Positions 1 to 12,100 of a DNA stretch of 64,000 nucleotides are shown here, one piece after another (within the stretch, counting starts at the first letter, position 1; every line of letters starts with the position of its first letter). The stretch is from Sequoia sempervirens. Its lineage: Eukaryota; Streptophyta; Pinopsida; Cupressales; Cupressaceae. The notes beneath the pieces are model-generated. The model saw only the letters and a list, made by a program, of their open reading frames with translations. It was not told where the DNA came from and made no database searches. The position numbers were made by a program, and so were the translations under genes. The stretch covers positions 58,735 to 122,734 of the forward strand of contig VDFB02195933.1 in assembly GCA_007258455.2 (NCBI GenBank). The letters run 5' to 3'.

Positions 1-361
1 CTTGATGAAAACAGATTCTATCAGATCTCTAGCTCAACAATTGTACCATCCAAAGAGAGACAATCTTCAACCACAATTGCCAACACCTCCATCAAGACCA
101 ACGATTGAAGCTGCACACAGTGTAGTATTTTGTTGTTTCCATTACAGTGATGAACATATCGGATCCACGTGTCCTGAGAATCTGAGAATGACCCAAATCA
201 TGGGATACGCTAAAGCTGCTCCCAGTTCTAGTTTTGTACCAACAAGTTTGAATGTTGTCTTACCATAGACAGACAACTTCAATGGCGACTCTACAACGAG
301 ATACTTTGAACCCGTTATTAAAGAAGAAAAAGAAAAGGCATACCGTCAGTAGGCTCTTGCG

Positions 362-1240
362 ATGAATCATGAAAATGTTTCAACGCCTGTGTCTAGACGT
401 GCTCACAAACTCAAAGCACAAGAAGAGGAAGAAAGACGGAAATCAAACGAAAAGGGTGAAGAGGTGCCTTCCACTTCCAATCCCAGCCCTTCACAGAAGA
501 ACGCTATGCTAGTTGCTCAAGAGACGTCTTCAACAAATTTTGACATCATAGCTTCCATGATGAAAACCAAGGTACAAATCTCTCAACTAGAATATCTTCA
601 GGACCATCCAGAACAAATAGATCAGATTCTCAATGTTGTAAAGAAGCAGGCTGTGCTCAAGTCATCTATTCTAGTAGGAGAAAACCCTGAAACAGGTCCC
701 GGTAATTATGTGACTCTGCCAGAGATAGAAACTGAAGATCAGAATATTGCTAAGGCACAAAATCAGCAGAAACAATATGCAGATCAGAGGAGGACTGAGA
801 GATCGTTTGAGGTTGGAGACATGGTGTATCTGATGTTGCAGCCTTATCGCCAATCCACCCTCAAGAAGAGTGGTGCCAAAAAACTTAAACCACACTACTA
901 TGGGCCTTTCTGAATTATCAGGCGAGTTGGCAAGGTAGCATATGAGCTCGACCTACCGGCAGATAGCAGGGTACACAATGTTTCCCATGTATCATGCCTC
1001 AAAAAGGTATTGGGACATCATGTGATTCTGTCAGCAGTGTTGCCACCCTTGGATGATGAGAGGAAACTGATTCTAGTACCTAAGGCTATCCTGGATTTCA
1101 GAGAGAGACAGTTGCGGAGACGGACCATCAGGGAATACTTAATCAAAAGGAGAGATTTGCCAATAGAGGATGCCACTTGGGAGGGTAAGGAGATCTTGCA
1201 GCACCCAGAGTTGAGATTGCTTGGGGACAAGCAATTTTAG
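362..1240 (+). pseudogene. Gypsy gag/protease-like fragment fused to integrase C-terminus
   Basis: The first part (362 to about 740) has basic and acidic residues and a segment NFDIIASMMKTKVQISQLEY of the kind found before the protease of some gypsy lineages. A Cys-rich stretch at 121-175 (CCFHYSDEHIGSTCP) may be a gag zinc knuckle. From about 745 it switches to AKAQNQQKQYADQ and FEVGDMVYLMLQPYRQST, the integrase C-terminal GPY/F module (HYYGPF), with no protease, RT or RNase H between. A TGA stop follows at 911-913, after which the same module continues to 1240 (DLPADSRVHNVSHVSCLKK). It cannot be a working polyprotein. Confidence 0.8.
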
Positions 1241-1251
1241 GGAGGGCGGAC

Positions 1252-2592
1252 TGTAATGTCCCCTCCGAGTTAGACATCAATCGGCAGTGTGATTAGCCTA
1301 TCATTCTGACCCTCGTAGGCTAATAAGTATGGATAGAGGGTCTTCTAAGGCTTGTATCTTCTCTAGAGTTCAAAGGTTTCCAGTCTTGGCTTTCGCTTGA
1401 TGTACGCAGGGCTCTATTTGGTATACTTACTATTTATAGTAAGTCTACGGATGGTTGAGAGGGACCCTTACTATTTTTAGTAAGGCACTTGGTCGTATGG
1501 ATGTCTACAGAGTTGACCCCAGTTTCAAACAGTTTGATGAAGTATTAAATATTGAAGGAGATATTAAAGTTTGAATGGCTCAAATAATATTTAATTATTA
1601 GAAGGTGACATTATAAAGTTATAACTTAACTTTATATAATGAGGGTTAATTCATCATTAAAAGGGGGCCATATTATTATTTAATTGAGGGCGCTAACTTC
1701 AAGGAAATATTAAAATATTTCCAAAGTGCAAATGTTATTATATTTAAACTGTTTTAAATGGTGCTTTTTGGAGAGAAATTGCACCTCCTCATGAAATATT
1801 TATAAATGGCCCTCAAGAAGTCGATTTTCTCATTCTGGAGTATTTTTGAGTTGATGAAAATTACTATGAGGAAGGAGCCAAGGGTTTCATTCCACGAGCC
1901 ATTGGAGAACGATACATTCTTCAATGTTGCAGCCATTTGAGATGATAAAATATCCATTGAATCTGGCATTCAGGAGGACTTCATTCAGAGGTTCTATTTG
2001 TGCAAATTGGTGAGAACTTTCAGAGGGTTTTGAGTGCAAAATTGTTCAGGAGATTCAGAGTATTGTGGAGAAGCATTTCAGTTGTCATCTTGATTGTTGG
2101 CATCAATTTCTAGGAGGTACAGCCTGCTTATTCAAGCCTCTGCAACAGCAAAGTGGCGCACCCTTGAAGAGGGACGATTTGGGTTTCAAAGGGCATAAAA
2201 AGATCTGAAAAAATTAGAGGAAGGTACCCAGCCTTATAGAAGCCAACTTCATCAGTTTTGAGGGGAAAGATTGCATCTTTGGGAGGAATCGAATTTCTCT
2301 TTGGAGTTGCTTTTTAGCAGCAATTTCTGAACAGCATCTATTATTCTCCATTTCAGGTATGTGAATGCATTTGAAGAATTGATTCAATAAATAAAGATTT
2401 CCTCTATTATTGCAGCAATAGTTTATTTTCAGTTTTTGTGCATTTTCTCTATTTCCTATGTTTGGCATTATCATGATCAAAAAACCAAAAAAAGCATAAA
2501 ACCCTTGAAAATACAAAAAAATTGCAAACACAAACAAAACAAAAACAATACCGGCAGTTGGGGTTTCGGCTAGAGGAAGACGAGTTCTTACA
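1252..2592 (+). repeat. Gypsy 3' LTR (family with TGTAATGTCCCC start)
   Basis: The LTR starts TGTAATGTCCCC directly after the purine tract and ends TTCTTACA, 1341 bp. Its length and ends match the LTRs at 21644-23021 and 51385-52731. It carries two palindromes of the TTACTATTTATAGTAA type at 1425-1444 and 1467-1484. The 5-bp target copy would be GATTG at 2593-2597, but the left partner is outside the window. Confidence 0.85.
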
Positions 2593-5500
2593 GATTGACC
2601 CTGCAGCAAGGATGGTGGATACTATGCTGCTCAAGAACAAACCATGTGGGTGCAAGAGTGAATGCTCGATTGACATGTGGCAAGCCCATGCCTAGGAACA
2701 CAGTAAAATGAACACTTCTAAGAAGCTAAAGGCATGTGTTGGATTGAATGGGACATGAATCGAAGATCTATGAATGCCACTTGGAAAACATCTGTGAGGC
2801 CCACCGGGCTATTAATAGGTCTATCCCTCAAATTGCATTAACAGTTGTTTAGAGATCAGTTATGTGTTGTCTCAATATTTTAGAGAACAAGTAAATGCTT
2901 TGCAATAGACAATTATAGAAGAGGATTTGCAAGATGTCTCCTATTCAAGTAGTATGCATGTAGGGAGGTTGCCAAGTAGAAGGTAACTAAGATTAAATGT
3001 TGATTAAACATTGCATAGTTGGTGCATCCTTGTCAATTTGTGCATATTCTCTTGGGTATGGTATGTGAATGCATAATGAGAACAAGGGTGTATAAAAGTT
3101 AAGTAGATTGGTGTAGAGTAGAGAGCTGTGTGAAAATAGATGTACACAAACATCCACACACAAGGGATCCATCATCCACTCACCAAGCATTGAAGGCTGA
3201 AGTGGCTACATGCAAGCTGTGCATCCACACAAAACTATATGGGTGGTTATTGAAGCATTCTGAGGAGTTTGGGAGAGAGTTAAGGCTTCCTCTTTGGTCA
3301 CTCCAGCTTCACTTTGTTGTGTCCAACTTTGAATGGTGTGTAATATACAACAAATTTGCAGTAGGGCATGTGCTTGGTTGTTTGAGACACCGAAGCAGAA
3401 ATCTTTAAAAGCTTGCAATAAAACATGATTTATCATTCTTGGCCTTTCCCTCCATGCAAAGTTTTTCCCTGAAAAAATTATGAATTTCTGCTTAAATCGG
3501 TCAAACCCCAACACTAGATTTTTTGTCAACCAAAAAATTGTGATTTTGCATGCTTAAATTGTAATTTTTGGTCAAAATGTCTAAGGTTAGTTGTTTTTTT
3601 TTTTTTGATATATATGTTTGCCACATTTTTTTCTGATTTTTCCCTAACCGTTACCAAATTTTACCTAACTGTAACCAAATTTTCACAATTTAACCCTGAT
3701 ATAGTGAAAACATCTTTAATTTTTGGTTTGCAAAGTTATTCCCAAGAATGTTTTTTGTTGCTTTGGTTTGAGACACAAGTGGAGGTGTTCATGATGACTC
3801 AACTGGATTCCTAGCACCCACATGCATGCAGTGTGCAATGCATCAAAAGGAATCCCATATCACCTTAAGATCTTGTTTCTGTGCACCTTGGTCACCAATG
3901 CAACTTTGCAGCTGGTTCTAAGGGTTTCAAAACATGAAAAAAATAAGAGTGAATTTGGAGGCAAGAATAAAGAAATCTTACATCAAGTAAAAAAGAGGCC
4001 CTTGATTTTTTGCAAGGATTCAAAAAATACAAGCAGATCTGCTCCATGGTGCACCAACCTACGAATTCCTTTAGAAACCCCAAATGTCTAATATGAAGAA
4101 GTATTGTGCCATAAGTCCAATGTGACCCCTCATTCTCTTTAACAAACTTCTCTTTGATCCTTGAGTTTCAGGAAATGCAAATCAGAAATTAGAATATTAC
4201 TTGCATTTAAACTAACTAAAACACTTTTTTTTAAATGACCTTTTGGAGAATAAAATTGCAACTCGGAAACCTGTTTGAAGTAGCAACACTTTTCGTATCA
4301 ACTTGCAATAGTAAAAGACCAGAACCTATTGAGCTTTCAGATACTAAGCCCTGATACCATCATAGATTATAAAATCAGATTCAGAACAAACTTTAAGTAA
4401 ACTCCACAAGTAGAAGAAAGAGTGAAAAACAATGCAAGGTGTCAAAAGACACCCAAGGAAAGAATTGTATTTGATAATATAAAAATAGAAATGGATACTA
4501 AATGAAATGGTGAGATGTTTGCCTTTATTTATACACCTTTGATAAATACAACATGAATAAATGCTTAACAAGTTAGAACACATATCCCAGTGTAATATTA
4601 TAATATACCTTATATGAATACCCTGAAATCAAGTAGGCTCAACATACAAGGAACATAGTACAAACACAAAATGGCATAACTCAAACGTATACCATATGCA
4701 ACAGTAGCTCATTGGGACCCACAAAAATGGGTTTTACATTTGCACCTAGTGATATTTCACAAATGGACCAATTACTTTTGCAGTCAGATATTCCTATAGA
4801 TATTGGGACCAATAAATAACTTCAAAAAATTCCACAAGTCCCTGAGCCATCCTAGGTACTCACAAGTCACAGTAGTCCCAACTAATGGAAAGACACATAA
4901 ATAATGCAAAGCACCAAAAAAAAGAGTTAGATGACAAATTTGTATATGAGTTCTATTCTCCGTGCTTGTTGTTTTGTCATTGCTCATCTAGATTTATAAT
5001 GTTCTTTTTTTGTTATCATTTTGATACTTAAACTTTTGTTGCCCATATATTTGTCATTGTAGCTGATAATATCAAATTTACATATTTACATTTTGTCACA
5101 GATGAATAGGAATGAGATATTTTAATTTATCATCTTTCAAATTCACAATGTTTATGAATACCTTTAGAATATTTGATGATGTTGAATTTGATAAACATAA
5201 ATAGTTATATATGTGTAAGTTGTCGCCTGCCATCCCCATCCTGGAAACTAAGTGCAGCATAGTAAATAGTCAATCTCTACTATTTTATGCAATTAAAGAA
5301 TATAATAATGTTTTAGGAAACATAACTGTACTTAGACCTATTTGTTAACTAGTTTACACATGAAACAAAATTGCAGGTGAATCAGTATACTTCCAAATGT
5401 TGTAGTAAATCCTAGCCTTCTGCATCTAATATTAGGAAATAAATAGAGCTCGGGTACAAGAAATGGAGATTGATTGACCAGGTGTTGCTCCTTGGCATCA

Positions 5501-5897
5501 TAAGACAGTACATCTATGCATGAAACCTCCCCTCAGACCTCCTTTATAAATTCTACACAATTCTGCACCAGAAAGATATATGATTTTGTCCTCCAAATAC
5601 AAGAAAGACTCTTGATGTTTGGATACACAAAACTCTCACATTAGGCAACTCCACTCTGACCCAAGATCAACCAAGATCTCTACATTTATCAGCGAACATA
5701 TAGATGGTTTTGTTAAACCCTTTTATAATGATGTCAAAATAAGAGGATCCTTAATTGTGAATTCAATTTGAGGGCTTGTTTATGCTAGCACTGTAGTGTA
5801 CTGACTTATAATCAACCCATCATTCTCAAAAACAAAAGCCTATCATGAGGATGTTTACATACAATATAAGCACATATAAATTATAATGATTACCTAC
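2593..5897. other. Intronic DNA without recognised genes
   Basis: This AT-rich stretch lies in the intron downstream of exon 14. Open frames are short and show no known domain. It has a T-run near 3591-3606. I searched the minus strand for the remaining BEACH and WD40 exons and saw none. Confidence 0.6.
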
Positions 5898-6104
5898 CTT
5901 TGCCCAAGGGGGCAGAAAAACATCCCCAAGAAGTTCACCATCCTGCTTTATGCCAAGGTGGTATTCATTGGAATTAATCAGAAATTCTGGCATGTAGAAA
6001 AACTCTGGCACCAACTCCTTCACATCACTGGTGTTGGACAAGCAATTTGCATATGTAGCTGCTATACTATGAAAAAGTCGATCTGCATGATCAAATTTAC
6101 CTCC
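5898..6104 (-). CDS. BCHC: BCHC-like exon 14 of window, BEACH
   Basis: Sixty-nine codons encode [38 protein letters not shown] and the end DVFLPPWAK. Acceptor TTGTCAG, donor GTAGGT. I could not find the next expected BEACH segment in 1-5897, so the following intron runs at least 5.9 kb. Confidence 0.95.
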
Positions 6105-9100
6105 CTGACAAGAATAAAATATTCAAGATACCAATCAGTTACCTTTATCAGAAAATATCTAATGGCGTAAAAACTTACAGCAATCCAAATGAGAGAAAAT
6201 GATATGTTTATGTTCTGCATCTAAAATTGTATTACAGAGCATGAAAGGGAAGGTGAATTATGCTTAGCTATTCTAGATAATCATTTATAAATTTAAATTA
6301 TGTTGATAATAAATCTCTAAAGTATATGCTCTTGTTGATGAATAATAGCTTAGGTCTGATATATAACAATGATTGCTATAAGCATCATCATTGTTTATGT
6401 TAGATCTATTGCTCCTTGATATTTCTGGAAATAAGTATTCGAATTTATAAAGCTTGTGTAAAATCGAATTCAAATAGATGTTGATCAAAATACGCCTTGA
6501 ATAAAACTCTGTATTCATTGTCGCCCTGTGTGTGGGCACGCATTTGTTAATTCTGGTTAACTTGAATGGTTACAGGAACCCGCGCGCTGAAAGGAACACG
6601 TCCTTGAGCGGACGTGTCTCCAAGTGTGGAGACACGTCCTCTCAAGAGGCGTGTCCCTGTGGATATGAAACCCGTGCGCTCAAAGGAACACGTCCCTTGA
6701 GCGGACGTGTCTCCAAGTGTGCAGACACGTCCTCTCAAGAGACGTGTCTCTTGAAGGCGGGTCTCCCTAATATAAATACTGAGACCATTCTTAATATGCA
6801 GATAATTGAAATCTATTAATGTTCTGCATCTCGCACATTCTGCATTCAGAGAAGTATTCAGAAAATTCGTAATTTTGTCTCAGAAGTTTATCACTTAAAA
6901 TCTCTGGCCTTAGTCTGTTCTCTGTTCTAGAACCCCTTATGTTACAGATTTGATTACATTTACATGGTATCAAAGCCACGTTGTGTGAATCCCAATCAAA
7001 TCTGAATACCAATCTGCTCAAGAAAATTCGTATTTTCCATAATCGAATTACTTCACATTCTTCATAATGTCAAGTGTGATCAGATTTGAAGATCGCCTTG
7101 CAGGAGCAAACAATTTCACATCATGGAAATTTAGAATCATGATGATCCTTAGAGAGAATAAGCTAGATTCAATTGTGAAAGAGAACTAGTTAGAGCCTAA
7201 GAATGATCTGGAGAAATCTCAATGGATTGAGAACAATGAGAAAACCATGAAAATTATAGTAGATGCAGTTAGGGACAATATAGTACCTATTCTGTCTAAA
7301 CATGAGACTGCATACCTAATGTTTAAATCTCTTGAAAGCACCTTTGAAATAAACAACACCAGTAGGACCCTTGCTCTAAAGAGGCAAATTAATCATATTC
7401 AAATAAACAAGGGAGAATCTGTTAATTCATATTTCATGAGAATCGCTGAATTAAGAAATCAACTGTCAACAATTGGTCATCAAATTGACAGTAAGGAGTT
7501 AACTCTAATAGCTCTAGATGGTCTACCAAACTCATGGGAGTCTTTTGTTCAAGGAATAAGTGCAAGATCTAAACTCCCTAAATTTGATAGGCTGAGAACA
7601 AATTGCTTGCAGGAAGAAACAAGACTAATGTCAAAAGGAAAACTTCAGAAACCTATAGATGAGGATATTCATGTACTAAACACAACTTCTCATAAGAAAG
7701 GTAAGAAGAAAGATTTCAAGAGAAAGAAGAATTCGTATGGAAAGGGATCATCCAAGAAAAGGAAAGACATTTCCCAAATACAATGTTTCAGATGTGATCA
7801 GTATGGACACTTTGCAATCAAGTGCCCTGATAGAACAAAACAACAAGCATCCTTTGCTAAAGTTGAAAAGACAAATACAGAACATGATTCTGAGAAATTT
7901 GTTTTCTACTCAGCATTATCAAGTCAAGTATCCAACATAGTCAATAATTGGGTAATTGATAGTGGTTCTTCAAGGCACATCACAGGATTCAGAGAACACC
8001 TAGATACTATGATAGAAGAAACTGCAGAAGAAGTAACTATTGGGGATGATTCTGCACATCCAGTTAAGGGGGTTGGAACTTGCAACATAAATCTGAAATC
8101 TGGCCTCTCTCTTCAACTCACTGGAGTATTATTTGTACCAGGAATAAAGAGGAACCTCATATCCATTTCTGCTCTTGAAGACAACGGATATAGGGTCACC
8201 TTTATGGATGGAAAAGTCCTAGCGTGGCCAAAGAACTCCACCATAAAGAAAGCTCAAACTATAGGGATAAGACAAGGATATCTCTACAAACTGTGCACTG
8301 ACATTAATCAAGCCCTTATTCATGAGACTTCTGATTCAAATGAAATTTGGCATCGAAGACTAGGACATATTCATTTTCGTGCCCTACCTTCTGTGGAAAA
8401 ATTAGTAACAGGATTACCCAAACTAAATCATATTTATGAAGGAGCATGCAAAGGGTGTGCCCTAGGGAAGAATACAAAGGGGGCTATCCAAAACAGTTTG
8501 AGTAAAACCAAAAACATTCTAGAACTGGTTCATTCTGACTTATGTGGACCTATGTCTGTACCCTCCATGGCAGATTTTTTATATTATGTAATATTTGTAG
8601 ATGACTTCTCTAGAAAAACCTGGATATACTTTCTTAAATGTAAAGAGTCAATAGAAGTCCTTAAAAGATTTAAGGAATTCAAAGCTCTTTCAGAAAACTT
8701 TTTGGGGAAGAAAATCAAAACTCTAAGAACAGATAATGGGAAGGAATACACCTCAGAAATCTTTAAGGAATTTTGTGTAAATGCTGGGATTAAGAGGGAG
8801 TTTACTATAGTCTTCAATCCTCAACAAAATGGTGTTGTTGAGAGAAAGAATAGAACTATTGTAGAAGCTACTAGAGCAATGTTGTTTGATCAAAACTTAG
8901 AAACTTCATTTTGGGCAGAAGCCTCTAGGACAGCTGTCTACATTCAAAATAGATGTCCCCATTCTCATCTAGATAACAAAACTCCTGAAGAAGCATTTAC
9001 TGGTATAAAACCTGACATAAGTCACTTAAGGATCTTTGGTTGCCCTGTCTACATTCATGTACCTAAAGAAAGGAGATCTAAATTAGAACCTAATGGAAAG

Positions 9101-12100
9101 AAAGGGATATTCGTGGGCTATAGTGAAACCTCAAAAGCTTACAGAATTTACATATCAGGTCAGAATCAAATTGAACTAAGTAGAGATGTCATCTTTGAGG
9201 AAGACATTGCTTTCAAAAGGGCAAAGAGTTCTAATGACATAGAAATTCAAGATTCTACTAAAGTTATAGAGGAGGATCTTGCTCCTGAGATTCAGAGGGA
9301 GTATTCTGAAGAAATCCTAAATGAAAACCAATCTGTCCCAGAAGTGAATCTTTATGACAACAACAAGAAAAGACCACTTTGGGCTAGAAAGATGATTAAG
9401 GAAGCTGAGAATTATACAGCACCCAAAGGAACTTTTAGAGAAAGTAAGAGACCCAAAAGATTCTCAAGCTATGTTGCCTTAATGAATGAGATCATTAGTT
9501 CAGAACCAACTAGCGTTATGGAAGCTCTGAAGCATCAAGTATGGAAAGATGCTATGACAGAAGAGTATCAATCTATTTTGAAAAATGATGTATGGGATAT
9601 AGTACCTAGACCTAAAGGTAAATCTATTGTCTCTTCCAAATGGCTCTTCAAAATCAAACATGCTGCTGATGGCAGTATCGAGAAACACAAGGCACGCTTT
9701 GTTGCTAGAGGTTTCTCTCAAAAGGAAGGTATTGATTACGAAGAAACTTTTGCACCTGTTGCCCGGTACACCTCTGTGAGAGCAGTAATAGCTATTGCTG
9801 CAGCTAAAGGCTGGAAGATCCATCAAATGGATGTGAAAACTGCCTTCTTGAATGGGTCCATTGAAGAAGAAGTCTTTTTAGAGCAACCTGAAGGCTTTGT
9901 GATACATAATGCAAACTCACATGTATGCAGATTGAAGAAAGCTCTATATGGACTTAAACAGGCTCCCAGAGCCTGGTATGAAAGAATTGACAACTATCTT
10001 CTAAGACTAGGATTTTCAAAGAATGATGCAGATCCAAATCTCTATTTTAAGGTAATTAAAGGTGATATGTTAATACTAATTTTATATGTTGATGACCTTC
10101 TAATAACAGGAGAAGATCACCTTATTACTCAATGTAAGGAAGACCTGGCTTCAGAATTTGATATGAAAGACTTGGGCATTTTACATTACTTCCTGGGGTT
10201 GGAAGTCTGGCAGAAATCTGATGGTATCATTTTAAATCAAGGAAAGTATACTGTTGATATTCTAAAGAGATTTGGGATGTTAGACTGTAGACCCATGTCT
10301 ACACCTATGGAAACTAACTTACACAAGTTGAAAGAAGCAGCAGCAGAATCCAAGTGTGCAGATCCAACTCTTTACAGACAGATGATTGGATCCTTGATGT
10401 ATCTGGTCAACACCAGACCTGATATTTGCTATGCAGTAAATGTTCTCAGCCAGTTCATGTGTGAACCTAAGGAAATTCACTTAATGGCTGTGAAACATAT
10501 TTTGAGATATCTTCAAGGCACTATTGGATATGGTCTTCTTTACAAGAAGGATCAACTAGATCTACATGGGTACTCTGATTCAGATTGGGCTGGAAATGTA
10601 ACTGATCAAAAAAGCACATCAGGATGTTGCTTCAGTTTAGGATCAGCTATGATCTCCTGGATTTGCAGAAAACAATCTTCAGTTGCACAGAGTTCAACAG
10701 AAGCCGAATACATTGCAGCCTCAATGGGAGCAAGAGAAGCAGTTTGGCTTCGTAAATTGCTTGTGGGACTCTTTGGTGAGCCCTTGAATCCTACAATTAT
10801 TCATTGTGATAATCAGAGTTGTATCAAACTCTCTGTAAATCCTGTCTTTCATGATAGATCTAAGCACATTGAGATCCCCTATCATTATGTAAGAGATATG
10901 GTGGAAAGGAAAGTAATTCAGTTGGAGTATATTAGTACAAATGATCAAACTGCAGACATTCTCACCAAGCCTCTCTCCCGAATCAAGGTAGAGCACTTCA
11001 GGAAGAAACTTGGTATGGTAGAAATGTAATTTGTTATTTATGTTTGAAATTCAAATTGTTTATCAAATTGTACAAATATATATAAAGATGTTTAAATGTG
11101 TAAACTCTTTTGTCATGTGTGTGACTCCATGACTTTATGGGCCTACTCCCCCTGTGTACATTATTGAAAGGTGACGATCTTTCTAATAATGAACACTTGT
11201 ATTTGACATTGTAAAGTGACGACTCTACAATGATAAACTATCATGATAGATATCATGTGACTTGATATCTATGGATATGTCATGATAGTATCTCTTGGAC
11301 ACCTTGGTTGATATCATGAGACTTGATATCATTTGTAGATCATTGTGATCCTTAAGAGATAATCATGGTGGATATTTATATCCATGGATATGCCATGAAT
11401 TATGGTAGACATCATGTGACTTGATGTTAGTGCACATACCATAACGAAGATGTGTTATGTCATGAGACTTGACAACTTTGATAGAACATATCTTTGATAT
11501 CACGTGTAAAGGTGATATCTTCACTTATTTGATTTGAAATATCTTCCCTAAGCTAAGAGGGAGTGTTGATGAATAATAGCTTAGGTCTGATATATAACAA
11601 TGATTGCTATAAGCATCATCATTGTTTATGTTAGATCTATTGCTCCTTGATATTTCTGGAAATAAGTATTCGAATTTATAAAGCTTGTGTAAAATCGAAT
11701 TCAAATAGATGTTGATCAAAATACTCCTTGAATAAAACTCTGTATTCATTGTCGCCCTGTGTGTGGGCACGTATTTGTTAATTCTGGTTAACTTGAATGG
11801 TTATAGGAACCCGCACGCTGAAAGGAACACGTCCTCTCAAGAGGCGTGTCCCTGTGGATATGAAACCCGTGCGCTCAAAGGAACACGTCCCTTGAGCGGA
11901 CGTGTCTCCAAGTGTGGAGACACGTCCTCTCAAGAGACGTGTCTCTTGAAGGCAGGCTCCCTAATATAAATACTGAGACCATTCTTAATATGCAGATAAT
12001 TGAAATCTATTAATGTTCTGCATCTCGCACATTCTGCATTCAGAGAAGTATTCAGAAAATTCGTAATTTTGTCTCAGAAGTTTATCACTTAAAATCTCTG

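Larger units (their letters stand above)
1..2592 (+). mobile_element. Ty3-gypsy retrotransposon, 3' portion
   Basis: This is the right-hand end of an LTR element whose left part is outside the window. Coding remnants occupy 1-1240, a purine tract (GGAGGGCGGA, 1241-1250) follows, and a 3' LTR starts at 1252. It belongs to the same broad family as the element at 46204-52731, shown by near-identical integrase C-terminal residues and LTR ends. It lies in the intron downstream of BCHC-like exon 14. Confidence 0.85.

Noticed and set aside
1..5897. Remaining BEACH and WD40 exons of the BCHC-like gene
   Set aside because: I looked on the minus strand for the expected FGYKQRG-type BEACH end and WD40 repeats and saw none.
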